Positions 8,717 through 17,449 of a stretch of DNA of 62,303 nt are shown one piece after another. Source of the DNA: Psychroflexus sp. MES1-P1E (GTDB taxonomy: Bacteria; Bacteroidota; Bacteroidia; Flavobacteriales; Flavobacteriaceae); contig NZ_PJBS01000160.1 in assembly GCF_002836055.1 (NCBI RefSeq), positions 1 through 62,303 of the forward strand. The letters run 5' to 3'. A program made the translations under genes and the position numbers. Under the pieces are notes generated by a model that saw nothing but the letters and a program-made list of their open reading frames with translations, was not told the origin of the DNA and ran no database searches. Positions within the stretch are counted from its first letter, which is position 1, and each line of letters starts with the position of its first letter.

Positions 8717-9103
8717 ATGGAGACAATTCACAAAATTGGCCGTAGAAAAACAGCCGTAGCTAGAGTTTATCTTTCTGAGGGTAAAGGTGAAATTACAGTT
8801 AACAAGAAAAAAGTTAGCGAGTATTTTACAACAGGACCTTTGCTTTATAAAATAAATCAAGCCCTTATATTGACAGGGAATGAGGATAGATTTGATATCA
8901 ATGTAAATGTCTTTGGTGGAGGTATCACCGGACAAGCAGAAGCTATCAGACTTGCCTTATCCAGAGCAATGTGCGAGCTAGACCCAGAAAATAGAACTAC
9001 TCTAAAACCAGAAGGATTACTAACTAGAGATCCTAGAATGGTTGAGCGTAAAAAATTCGGTCAGAAAAAGGCAAGAAAGAAATTCCAATTCTCAAAACGT
9101 TAA
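8717..9103 (+). CDS. rpsI: 30S ribosomal protein S9
   Basis: 128 residues with IGRRKTAVARVYL at the N-terminus, GGGITGQAEAIRLALSRA in the middle and the basic tail KKARKKFQFSKR that reaches the P-site tRNA. The terminal Arg is conserved. The ATG follows the rplM stop codon without a gap. Confidence 0.97.
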   Translation: METIHKIGRRKTAVARVYLSEGKGEITVNKKKVSEYFTTGPLLYKINQALILTGNEDRFDINVNVFGGGITGQAEAIRLALSRAMCELDPENRTTLKPEGLLTRDPRMVERKKFGQKKARKKFQFSKR

Positions 9104-9119
9104 TCGAGAATTTCCTTCA

Positions 9120-9150
9120 CAAATTGAAATTATTAACAGTTCAATTTTTT
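9120..9150 (+). terminator. terminator after rplM-rpsI
   Basis: AAATTGAA (9121-9128) pairs with TTCAATTT (9140-9147), followed by TTTTG. It separates the L13-S9 transcript from rpsB. Confidence 0.5.
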
Positions 9151-9264
9151 GTTGTTATCTGGATTGCAAACCCAGAGTTAGTTTAGCATCTAAATGAATA
9201 AGGTCATTATTAATCGTAACTTATTTATTGCTATCCCAACAGAAGAACGTAAACTAAAACAAAA

Positions 9265-10206
9265 ATGGCAAACCCAATAGTAGTCAAAGATTTACTTGAC
9301 GCTGGTGTACATTTCGGACACCTTACCAGACGATGGAATCCAAACATGGCTCCCTATGTATACATGGAGCGTAATGGTATTCACATCATCAACCTTTACA
9401 AAACAGTTGCTAAAATGGAAGAAGCTGGAGAAGCTCTTTCTAAAATTGCAGCAAGCGGAAGAAAAATACTTTTCGTCGCTACCAAAAAACAAGCTAAAGA
9501 AATTGTAGCTCAAGAATCTCAAAGAGCTCAGATGCCTTACATCACTGAAAGGTGGCCTGGTGGGATGTTGACAAATTTTGTCACCATTAGAAAATCAGTC
9601 AAAAAAATGGCAACTGTAGACCGTATGAAAAAAGACGGAACTTTCAATTCTCTTTCTAAAAAGGAAAGATTGCAAGTTGACAGGATGAGAGCTAAACTTG
9701 AGAAAAACTTGGGGTCTATTTCAGAAATGTCTAGATTACCTGCAGCAATATTCGTTGTAGATACTTTAAGAGAACATATTGCGGTAAAAGAAGCACAAAA
9801 ATTAAACATTCCTGTTTTTGCATTGGTAGATACTAACTCTAATCCTAGAGATGTAGATTATGCTATCCCTGCTAATGACGATGCTTCAAAATCTATCCAT
9901 AAAGTTATGTCTTATATGACAGACTCTATTCTTGAAGGTTTAAACGAACGTAAAGACGGTAAAGACAGTGGAGAAGACAAACCTGCTAAAGCTAAAAAAG
10001 AAGCTAATGCTGATGAGAAGCCAGCTAAAGCTGAGAAAAAAGCAACAGCAGTAGAAAAAGCTCCTGAAAATAAAGCTAAAGAAGAAACTAATACTGAAGC
10101 CCAACCAGCAAACGCTGAAGAAAAAGCGGCAGTAGTAGAAGAAGTTCCAACTGAGAAAGCTGAGCCCAAAAAACCAGCTGGAGAAGAGAATAAAGCTTCA
10201 GAATAA
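9265..10206 (+). CDS. rpsB: 30S ribosomal protein S2 with long Ala/Lys/Glu tail
   Basis: The first about 228 residues are canonical S2 (DLLDAGVHFGHLTRRWNPNM, ERWPGGMLTNF, DTNSNPRDVDYAIPANDD). The remaining about 85 residues are a low-complexity tail of K, E, A and P with repeated KAEKKA/KAKKEA-type units, ending NKASE. Bacterial S2 is usually 230-260 residues, so the tail is an add-on. It is predicted to be disordered and carries runs of both charges. An intrinsic hairpin and then tsf follow. Confidence 0.96.
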   Translation: MANPIVVKDLLDAGVHFGHLTRRWNPNMAPYVYMERNGIHIINLYKTVAKMEEAGEALSKIAASGRKILFVATKKQAKEIVAQESQRAQMPYITERWPGGMLTNFVTIRKSVKKMATVDRMKKDGTFNSLSKKERLQVDRMRAKLEKNLGSISEMSRLPAAIFVVDTLREHIAVKEAQKLNIPVFALVDTNSNPRDVDYAIPANDDASKSIHKVMSYMTDSILEGLNERKDGKDSGEDKPAKAKKEANADEKPAKAEKKATAVEKAPENKAKEETNTEAQPANAEEKAAVVEEVPTEKAEPKKPAGEENKASE

Positions 10207-10223
10207 AATAGACTAAACTATAA

Positions 10224-10255
10224 AAAGTCGCTTAGGTTTATGCTTAAGCGACTTT
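10224..10255 (+). terminator. hairpin between rpsB and tsf (partial terminator)
   Basis: AAAGTCGCTTA (10224-10234) and TAAGCGACTTT (10245-10255) form a perfect 11-bp stem with a 10-base loop. Only three T residues end the second arm, so read-through into tsf is likely; it probably adjusts the S2:EF-Ts ratio. Confidence 0.6.
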
Positions 10256-10280
10256 CATGTTAACACAAAATACATATATC

Positions 10281-11102
10281 ATGGCAAAAATTACGGCTGC
10301 TGAAGTCAATAAGCTAAGAAAAAGCACTGGTGCTGGAATGATGGATTGTAAAAAAGCTCTTGTAGAAAGCGAGGGTGATTTTGACAAGGCTATCGAAATT
10401 TTAAGAAAAAGAGGTCAAAAAGTAGCAGCAAAAAGAGCCGATCGAGATTCTTCTGAAGGTGCTGTTATTGCTTCTGTAAACGATGATGCTACTAAAGGTG
10501 CAATCGTTTCTTTAAACTGTGAAACTGATTTCGTTGCAAAAAACGATTCATTTACAAAAATGGCTAATGATTTCGCAAGCTTAGCACTTGGTGTTGAGAC
10601 GAAAGAAGAGTTGCTTAAACTAGATTACAACGGAATTACAGTTGAAGAAAAATTAACTGAACAAACCGGAGTCATTGGGGAGAAAATTGAAATTGGAGAT
10701 TTTAGAATTTTAAAAGCAGCGTTTGTTGGGTCTTATATCCATGCTGGTAATAAAATCGCAGTTTTAACAGGTCTCTCTAAGTCTGTTGAAGGTGCAGGAG
10801 AGGTTGCTAAAGAAGTTTCTATGCAAGCTGCTGCCATGAATCCAGTAGCACTAAACGAGGCAGGTGTCGATCAAACTACAATAGATAAAGAGATTGAAAT
10901 TGCAAAAGATCAATTGAGGCAAGAAGGGAAACCTGAAAATATGCTAGACAAAATTGCTGAAGGAAAAATCAAGCGTTTCTTTAAAGACAATACTCTTGTA
11001 AATCAAGATTTTATCAAGGACAATAAAACGTCTGTTGCCCAACACGTTAAAACATTGGGTGATGTTGAAATTGTAGCTTTTGAAAGAGTTGCTTTAGGAT
11101 AA
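10281..11102 (+). CDS. tsf: elongation factor Ts
   Basis: 273 residues from the ATG at 10281 (MAKITAAEVNKLRKSTGAG). An in-frame ATG at 10257 overlaps the rpsB-tsf hairpin and adds eight unrelated residues, so it was rejected. The N-terminal UBA-like domain with TGAGMMDCKKAL and the CETDFVAKND core that contacts EF-Tu are intact. EF-Ts recycles EF-Tu-GDP. Grouping with rpsB is near universal in bacteria. Confidence 0.96.
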   Translation: MAKITAAEVNKLRKSTGAGMMDCKKALVESEGDFDKAIEILRKRGQKVAAKRADRDSSEGAVIASVNDDATKGAIVSLNCETDFVAKNDSFTKMANDFASLALGVETKEELLKLDYNGITVEEKLTEQTGVIGEKIEIGDFRILKAAFVGSYIHAGNKIAVLTGLSKSVEGAGEVAKEVSMQAAAMNPVALNEAGVDQTTIDKEIEIAKDQLRQEGKPENMLDKIAEGKIKRFFKDNTLVNQDFIKDNKTSVAQHVKTLGDVEIVAFERVALG

Positions 11103-11119
11103 TCTTATAGAACATTCAC

Positions 11120-11154
11120 AAAAAAGCCCTTTCGTATTTACGGAAGGGCTTTTT
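11120..11154 (+). terminator. intrinsic terminator after tsf
   Basis: AAAAAGCCCTTTCG, loop TATTTA, CGGAAGGGCTTTTT: a long near-perfect stem followed by T5. The strongest terminator in the translation cluster. Confidence 0.85.
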
Positions 11155-11203
11155 GTGTGTAAAAATGAAGAACATAACTCATTTATCAGAATAAGATAAT
11201 CCC

Positions 11204-11211
11204 TATATTTG
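11204..11211 (+). promoter_or_regulatory. pyrH-frr promoter -7 box TATATTTG
   Basis: Exact match to TAnnTTTG, 24 bases before the pyrH ATG and just after the tsf terminator. No good -33 TTG was seen. Confidence 0.55.
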
Positions 11212-11235
11212 CAAAACTTTATTTAAAAATTTATT

Positions 11236-11943
11236 ATGCATTATAAACGTGTTTTACTCAAACTCTCTGGAGAAGCTCTTATGGGCAATCGTAACTATGG
11301 AATTGATCCTAAGCGATTAGACGATTACGCTAAGGAGATTAAAAGTATAATCAATAAAGGGGTGGAAGTTGCGATTGTAATAGGTGGTGGTAATATTTTT
11401 AGGGGTATAGCTGGAGCTAGCAAAGGTATGGATCGGGTTCAAGGGGACAATATGGGCATGCTTGCTACTGTAATTAACGGCCTTGCTTTACAAAGCTCTT
11501 GTGAAGATAATGGAATGCAAACTAGGTTACAGTCTGCCATTAAAATCAATGAAGTTGCAGAACCTTTTATAAGACGTAAAGCGATAAGACACCTAGAAAA
11601 AGGAAGAGTAGTTATTTTTGGTGGAGGAACGGGCAATCCATATTTTACAACAGATTCTGCTGCTGTGCTCAGGGCTATAGAAATGGAAGCGGATGTGATT
11701 TTGAAAGGAACTCGAGTAGACGGTATTTACACATCAGATCCAGAAAGCAATACTGATGCTACAAAATTTGATTTTATCAGTTTTGATGATGTATTAAAAA
11801 AAGGCTTGAAAGTGATGGATACCACTGCATTTACCTTGAGCCAAGAAAATAAATTACCCATCATAGTGTTTGATATGAACACCCCAGGAAATTTATTGAG
11901 AATTATCTCTGGAGAAAATATTGGAACTAAAGTTAATTTATAG
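11236..11943 (+). CDS. pyrH: uridylate kinase (UMP kinase)
   Basis: 235 residues of the amino-acid-kinase fold, phosphorylating UMP to UDP. Visible motifs are KLSGEALMG (phosphate loop), [10 protein letters not shown], a [15 protein letters not shown] nucleotide-binding segment and [13 protein letters not shown]. It forms a two-gene operon with frr 12 bases downstream, the usual order after rpsB-tsf. Confidence 0.96.
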   Translation: MHYKRVLLKLSGEALMGNRNYGIDPKRLDDYAKEIKSIINKGVEVAIVIGGGNIFRGIAGASKGMDRVQGDNMGMLATVINGLALQSSCEDNGMQTRLQSAIKINEVAEPFIRRKAIRHLEKGRVVIFGGGTGNPYFTTDSAAVLRAIEMEADVILKGTRVDGIYTSDPESNTDATKFDFISFDDVLKKGLKVMDTTAFTLSQENKLPIIVFDMNTPGNLLRIISGENIGTKVNL

Positions 11944-11954
11944 AATTAAATGTT

Positions 11955-12509
11955 ATGAATGAAGAAATAGAATTTATTATAGATAGCACCAAAGAATCCA
12001 TGGAGCAAGCTATACAACATTTAAGAAAACAGTTGGCAAGCATTAGAGCAGGGAAAGCAAATCCTTCGATGCTATCTTCGGTAATGGTTCAATACTATGG
12101 GGCTAAAACACCTATAAGTCAAGTGAGTAATATCAATACTCCAGATGCCAGGACGTTGACCATCCAACCCTTTGAAAAAAGTATTATTAAAGATATTGAA
12201 AAGGGTATCATGAATGCTAATTTAGGATTTAACCCAATGAACAATGGGGAAAGTGTTATCATAAACGTACCTCCACTAACAGAAGAAAGGCGTCTTCAAC
12301 TTTCTAAAAAAGCCAAAGCTGAAGCTGAGGAGGCAAAAATTGGTGTTAGAAACGACAGGAGAAATGCTATGAATGAGATTAAAAAAGCAGACTTTCCAGA
12401 AGATGTTCAAAAAGATACTGAAGACGATATACAGAAATTAACCGATTCTTTTATTGAAGAGATTGATAAAATCTACGTCAGTAAAGAAAAAGAAATCATG
12501 ACCGTTTAA
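11955..12509 (+). CDS. frr: ribosome recycling factor
   Basis: 184 residues of coiled-coil RRF architecture: the helical domain begins MEQAIQHLRKQLASIRAGKA, the beta domain has TPISQVSNINTPDARTLTIQP, and the C-terminal helix contains VRNDRRNAMNEIKKA. Splits post-termination ribosomes together with EF-G. Confidence 0.96.
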   Translation: MNEEIEFIIDSTKESMEQAIQHLRKQLASIRAGKANPSMLSSVMVQYYGAKTPISQVSNINTPDARTLTIQPFEKSIIKDIEKGIMNANLGFNPMNNGESVIINVPPLTEERRLQLSKKAKAEAEEAKIGVRNDRRNAMNEIKKADFPEDVQKDTEDDIQKLTDSFIEEIDKIYVSKEKEIMTV

Positions 12510-12543
12510 TCTCAACGGACAATTCGTTTTATAAGTTCAGCAT

Positions 12544-14847
12544 TTGAAAATTCAATATTTCTTCACGTTTTCACTATTCATCTTTGTGTTGAGCTCCAAT
12601 GCTCAATCTATAGTTTCAGGAAAAATTGTTGAAAACACAAAAAAAGAGTCCCCCATCTCTAACGCTGTTTTGATGACCAATCAACAGCGTTATTTTTTTT
12701 CCAACCATGCGGGAGAGTTTAGATTTAAATTGAATCCCAGTGAGCATGTCGACCAAATCTTGGCGAAAGGCTTTTTGGCTTATAATCAGGAAAATCTCTC
12801 TTCCCTTATCAAAATGCAACCTTCAGAAGCCTCAACAGGAACACTTCTTAAAGGGTCAAAAATAGCTGAAGTAACCAAACGGCAGGTGGCTTCTATGAAC
12901 TTTAAGTTCAAGAGTTTTAGTAAGACGGTAATCAGTAACGGAGCTCCAGATTTTGTATTAAGAAAAGACTTGGATTTTAGATTAACTCAGAGTAGAGGTC
13001 TTCAGCAAAAAATAAATGCAATAGGAGTAGAAGGTCTTGAAGGGGTAGTTCCACAAATGGTAAATAAAGACATCTATTTTTTTAATTGGTTTCAAACTTA
13101 TATTAAAATTTTCGAAGAGCAATTTGTCTCTCCCTTTAATACCTTGAGCAAAGCCAATTATAAATTTTATTCGATTTATGAAGATACTCAAGTAGAAATC
13201 ATTAGCGTTGAGCCCCTATTAAAAGGATTTCAAAGATCGTTTAAAGGAGTGCTGGTTTTAGATAAATCCTCCTTGAAATTCAAAAAAATTCAAGTTACTC
13301 TCGATGCAGATTACAAGTTGACGCTGTCGACAGAATTTGATGATAAATTAGGATTACCAGTATCCACAGAGCTATCCATTTCGACAGGAGATGGAGGGAA
13401 AAAAGTATCATTTTTTGAAGGAGGTTTAGATTTTGGACGTATCCAAAAGAAAAATCCTAAACAAGATAAGGCTGAATTAGTCCACCAGCAGATTTACTTT
13501 GATTATAAAAGCGGAGATACTATAACTCCTTTCCCTAAGCAACTAAGTAAAATCCTTGAGGATCGAGATTATACTGTTCCATATGCGTATTGGGAGGAAT
13601 TGAATTATGACTTCATAAAAGGAAAAGCTCTTGATACATCAGCTTTAAGGCTATATGTCAGCAAGGAAAATGTAAAGAATCGAGTTAAGAGAATTTCAGC
13701 ATTTGATGCAGGCTATTTTCCTATAGGTAGTGTCGATGTGGATCTAACACGCTTAATTAAGCTAAATAATTACGAAGGCTTGCGTCTTGGGTTAGGTTTA
13801 CAGACCAATCAATCTTTTTCTGAAAAGTATAGGGTAGGTGGGTTTACAGCCTATGGAACTCAAGATGGTAATTTTAAATATGGACTCAATGTGGGGAAAT
13901 TACTCAATGCTGATACAAGCACATGGCTAAATGCTTTTTACGATAACGATATTGAAGAAGTCGGTGCTAATAGTTATCTTACAGACCAACGCGTCTATTC
14001 CCTCTTTGAACCGAGACTCGTTAATATCACTTTTTTTTATAAGTATAAAAAATACGGGCTAAGTTTGCAGCACAACTTTACACCACAATTGATGTCGGAG
14101 TTAAAAGTCGATAAAAATAATATCTCTCAAACACGAGCATATGCTTTTGAAAACGATGGGAATTTATTTGAGAATTATAATTTAACCACAGCGACTTTTG
14201 GGTTGAGGTGGACGCCCAACACTACCTATTCTAAAGTTGGTGAAAGAATCTATATCGATGATGAATTCACCCCAGAAATTACGGCACAGCTAAGCCAAAG
14301 TATTGAAGGGGTTTTGGACGGTGACTTTAGTTTTACAAAGCTTAGTGCAAAAATAGATTATGATTTTCAACACAGTTGGGGGAGTCTATCTAGCATAGAA
14401 CTTGGAGGTGATCTGGGATTTGGCGATATCCCTTTAATGCATACGTTTCACGCCTTCCCTAATAGTCCAAATAAGCCGACAGTGTTGAATAGATTTTCAG
14501 TAGCTGGTGTGAAAAGTTTTGAAACTATGTATTTCAACGAGTTTTTCAGTACCAAATTAGCAACGCTTCATCTTAAACATAGACTCGCTCCTTTTAAACT
14601 TTCGAATACGATCCAACCAGAATTAGTTTTAATTTCTCGACATGCTATTGGTGATTTCCAAAATCCAGAACTTCACCAAAATATTGCTTTCAACACCTTG
14701 TCCCAAGGGTATAATGAGGCGGGACTAGAAATTAATAAATTGTTTTTTGGGTTTGGTTTGAGTTTCGCCTATCGCTATGGTGCTTACCATTTGCCAGAAT
14801 TTGAAGATAATCTTTCGCTTAAATTCACTTTCTATCTAAAGCTCTAA
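12544..14847 (+). CDS. DUF5686-type outer-membrane protein with carboxypeptidase-regulatory domain
   Basis: 767 residues. A signal peptide (MKIQYFFTFSLFIFVLSSNAQ) is followed by a carboxypeptidase-regulatory-like domain (SGKIVENTKKESPISNA) and a long region with alternating strands ending in ...LSLKFTFYLKL, typical of an outer-membrane barrel. The family is common in Bacteroidota and has no established role. The start appears to be TTG (no in-frame ATG before the signal peptide). It follows frr after 34 bases and may be co-transcribed with it. Confidence 0.75.
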   Translation: MKIQYFFTFSLFIFVLSSNAQSIVSGKIVENTKKESPISNAVLMTNQQRYFFSNHAGEFRFKLNPSEHVDQILAKGFLAYNQENLSSLIKMQPSEASTGTLLKGSKIAEVTKRQVASMNFKFKSFSKTVISNGAPDFVLRKDLDFRLTQSRGLQQKINAIGVEGLEGVVPQMVNKDIYFFNWFQTYIKIFEEQFVSPFNTLSKANYKFYSIYEDTQVEIISVEPLLKGFQRSFKGVLVLDKSSLKFKKIQVTLDADYKLTLSTEFDDKLGLPVSTELSISTGDGGKKVSFFEGGLDFGRIQKKNPKQDKAELVHQQIYFDYKSGDTITPFPKQLSKILEDRDYTVPYAYWEELNYDFIKGKALDTSALRLYVSKENVKNRVKRISAFDAGYFPIGSVDVDLTRLIKLNNYEGLRLGLGLQTNQSFSEKYRVGGFTAYGTQDGNFKYGLNVGKLLNADTSTWLNAFYDNDIEEVGANSYLTDQRVYSLFEPRLVNITFFYKYKKYGLSLQHNFTPQLMSELKVDKNNISQTRAYAFENDGNLFENYNLTTATFGLRWTPNTTYSKVGERIYIDDEFTPEITAQLSQSIEGVLDGDFSFTKLSAKIDYDFQHSWGSLSSIELGGDLGFGDIPLMHTFHAFPNSPNKPTVLNRFSVAGVKSFETMYFNEFFSTKLATLHLKHRLAPFKLSNTIQPELVLISRHAIGDFQNPELHQNIAFNTLSQGYNEAGLEINKLFFGFGLSFAYRYGAYHLPEFEDNLSLKFTFYLKL

Positions 14848-14876
14848 TTTTGAAGCGGTTTACACATTTGATTTTT

Positions 14877-14884
14877 TACATTTG
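14877..14884 (+). promoter_or_regulatory. promoter -7 box TACATTTG
   Basis: TAnnTTTG match 20 bases before the MMPL transporter ATG. A TTTTG at 14848-14852 is a possible -33 element, at a longer than usual spacing of 24 bases. Confidence 0.5.
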
Positions 14885-14903
14885 CAAACTCAGATTATAA
14901 CTT

Positions 14904-17318
14904 ATGCATAAGGTGTTTAGCTTTGGATTTTGGAATTTTATCGCTAGTAGGATTCTTAGGAATAGGATTGTCATTATTCTTATTCTACTAGGATTAACTG
15001 TATTTCTAAGTATGCAGTGGCAACATATTCAGTTTTCTTATTCTGAAGCTAATTTGCTTCCAGATGATGCTCCTATCAATCAACAGTACGCAGATTTTGA
15101 AGAGAAATTTGGATCTGATGGTAATGTGATTATGCTAGCCACAGATGACGAGGATTTATTTACGTTGGAAAAGTTTAAAGCTTGGAAAATACTATCAGAT
15201 ACTCTTGCTAGCTTTCCTGAGATAAAATCTGTTATTGGGATTCATAATCTTGAAGAATTGATAAAACTTGAAAATCCTAAGCGTTTTGAAATGCAACGGA
15301 TTTTAAGCAAAAGTACTGATATTTCAAAACAACAACTGGAAGCTTACAGCAAGTCTCTTTTTACAGATTATCCTTTTTATGATGGATTGATTTTCAATTC
15401 TAAAAACAAAACAGTGCAAACTGTAGCGTATATGCAAGATAGCATAGTCAACGCTCAAGGACGTAAGGTGTTTATCATGGAGAAGTTTGTTCCCTTGATA
15501 GAGTCGTTTAAGAAAAACCACAATATCGAGCTTCATGTTTCTGGGATGCCCTACATACGAACTCTCAATTCGCAAAATATTGTAGATGAAATCCAATGGT
15601 TCGTATTAGCGGCTTTACTGGTAACCTCCTTTATATTTTTCTTCTTTTTTAGGTCATTTCGCGCCACATTAATTTCAATGTTAACCGTCATCATTGGTGT
15701 GATGTGGGCTTTTGGATTTATGGGTATTCTTGGTTTCGAAATTACGGTTTTAACGGCCGTTATCCCTCCACTTATTATCATTATAGGGATTCCTAACTGC
15801 ATTTTCTTGATCAATAAATACCAGCATGAAATCAAAAAACATGGTAACCAGGCAAAGTCTCTTCAGCGTGTAATCACTAAAATTGGAAATGCTACACTGA
15901 TGACCAATGTGACTACGGCTTCGGGATTTGCAACCTTCATTTTTACTCAAAGTGAATTATTAAAGGAGTTTGGGATATTAGCGTCCATCAACATTGTTGC
16001 CATTTTTATTTTGAGTCTTCTTATTATACCTATTATCTATAGTTACATGCCACTGCCCAATGATAAGCACTTAAGACATCTTGGTAAACAATGGATAGAA
16101 CGCTTTGTAGAATGGATTGTGAAAATGGTAAGGGATAAGAGAATTACTATTTACTTTACTTCCGTAGCCGTTTTAGGGATAAGCATTATAGGTATTTTCA
16201 ATATTAAAATTTCTGGTAGTTTACTGGAGGATATGCCACAAAATTCTGAATTCTTTAAGGATATTAAATTCTTTGAAGATAAGTTTGATGGGGTCTTACC
16301 ATTAGAAATAATGATCAATACCAAAAGGCCTAAGAGTGTAATTAAGTTATCAACTTTGAAAAAGATGGATCAATTAGCCTCTGAAATTGATGATATAAAA
16401 GAACTTTCTGCTCCATTATCGGTTGTTAATCTGGCTAAATATTCCAAGCAAGCCTTTTACAATAACAACCCCAAGTACTACCAATTACCAACCTCTCAGG
16501 AGCAAACTTTTATGTCACCCTACATCAGAAGTATGGAAAATATGAAAGGAACTGGAATCAGTTCATATGTGGATTCAACAGGGCAATTTGCGAGGATGAC
16601 TATGTTTATGAAGGATGTCACGACAGAGGAAATCAAAAAAATTGAAGATCAGCTCTTACCCGAAATTCAAAAGATATTTCCAGAAGACCGTTATGAAGTG
16701 ACTATGACAGGAAAAGCTCTGATTTATCAAAAGGGGACACATTATTTAGTAGACAATTTAGTGTTATCTCTTTCCTTAGCGATTTTGCTTATTGCTCTAT
16801 TTATGGCCTGGATTTTTCGTTCTTTTCGCATGATTTTGATTTCACTTATTCCTAATTTACTCCCTTTATTAATGACCGCTGGTATGATGGGTTTTCTGGG
16901 TGTCCCTATAAAGCCGTCTACAATTCTTGTCTTCAGTATAGCGTTTGGGATAAGCGTAGATGATACCATACATTTCCTGGCAAAATACAGGCAAGAGTTA
17001 AAGGCCAACCACTGGAAGATTAAGCGGTCTGTTTATTTAGCTTTAAGGGAAACTACTGTAAGTATGTTTTATACCTCTATCGTTTTATTTTTTGGTTTTT
17101 CAGTGTTTATGATCTCAAGTTTTGGAGGAACCGTTGCCCTAGGAGGCTTGGTTTCTGCAACGCTCCTTTTTGCTATGCTAGCCAATTTATTGCTTCTACC
17201 TTCACTATTATTGTCATTGGAACGGAGTATTGCCAACCAAAAAACAATGAAAGAGCCACAGATGCAAATCATTGATAATGATGTAGATGACTGTAAACCT
17301 AGCGATAACATTGATTAA
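14904..17318 (+). CDS. MMPL/RND-superfamily exporter
   Basis: 804 residues with the duplicated RND layout: TM1 (IVIILILLGLTVFLSM), a first periplasmic loop of about 190 residues, five clustered TMs, then TM7 and a second loop, and five further TMs. A GISVDDTIHF segment in TM10 carries the paired Asp of the proton relay, and FALS/HxxxKYR-type loops follow. Homologues of this SSD-like group export lipids or hopanoids, but the substrate cannot be read here. The charged C-terminal tail (DNDVDDCKPSDNID) is cytoplasmic. Confidence 0.85.
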   Translation: MHKVFSFGFWNFIASRILRNRIVIILILLGLTVFLSMQWQHIQFSYSEANLLPDDAPINQQYADFEEKFGSDGNVIMLATDDEDLFTLEKFKAWKILSDTLASFPEIKSVIGIHNLEELIKLENPKRFEMQRILSKSTDISKQQLEAYSKSLFTDYPFYDGLIFNSKNKTVQTVAYMQDSIVNAQGRKVFIMEKFVPLIESFKKNHNIELHVSGMPYIRTLNSQNIVDEIQWFVLAALLVTSFIFFFFFRSFRATLISMLTVIIGVMWAFGFMGILGFEITVLTAVIPPLIIIIGIPNCIFLINKYQHEIKKHGNQAKSLQRVITKIGNATLMTNVTTASGFATFIFTQSELLKEFGILASINIVAIFILSLLIIPIIYSYMPLPNDKHLRHLGKQWIERFVEWIVKMVRDKRITIYFTSVAVLGISIIGIFNIKISGSLLEDMPQNSEFFKDIKFFEDKFDGVLPLEIMINTKRPKSVIKLSTLKKMDQLASEIDDIKELSAPLSVVNLAKYSKQAFYNNNPKYYQLPTSQEQTFMSPYIRSMENMKGTGISSYVDSTGQFARMTMFMKDVTTEEIKKIEDQLLPEIQKIFPEDRYEVTMTGKALIYQKGTHYLVDNLVLSLSLAILLIALFMAWIFRSFRMILISLIPNLLPLLMTAGMMGFLGVPIKPSTILVFSIAFGISVDDTIHFLAKYRQELKANHWKIKRSVYLALRETTVSMFYTSIVLFFGFSVFMISSFGGTVALGGLVSATLLFAMLANLLLLPSLLLSLERSIANQKTMKEPQMQIIDNDVDDCKPSDNID

Positions 17319-17449
17319 ATAGTTTTAAGTATTGCCTAATAAAACTTTATTTCTTGAATAGCAATTAATCAAAACAATTCTAATTTTCATTTATATTATA
17401 TTTGTTTTCAATTATGTTATGATTTGTATAATGTATAATTGCTTGAATT

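Noticed and set aside
9912-10169. Long minus-strand ORF (85 codons) inside the rpsB tail, rich in Ala and Ser
   Set aside because: A frame shadow of the A/K/E-rich repeat; no start context or homology expected.
10257-10280. ATG at 10257 as the start of EF-Ts
   Set aside because: It lies at the edge of the terminator hairpin and adds residues absent from the family; ATG 10281 starts the normal MAKITAAEVNKLR.
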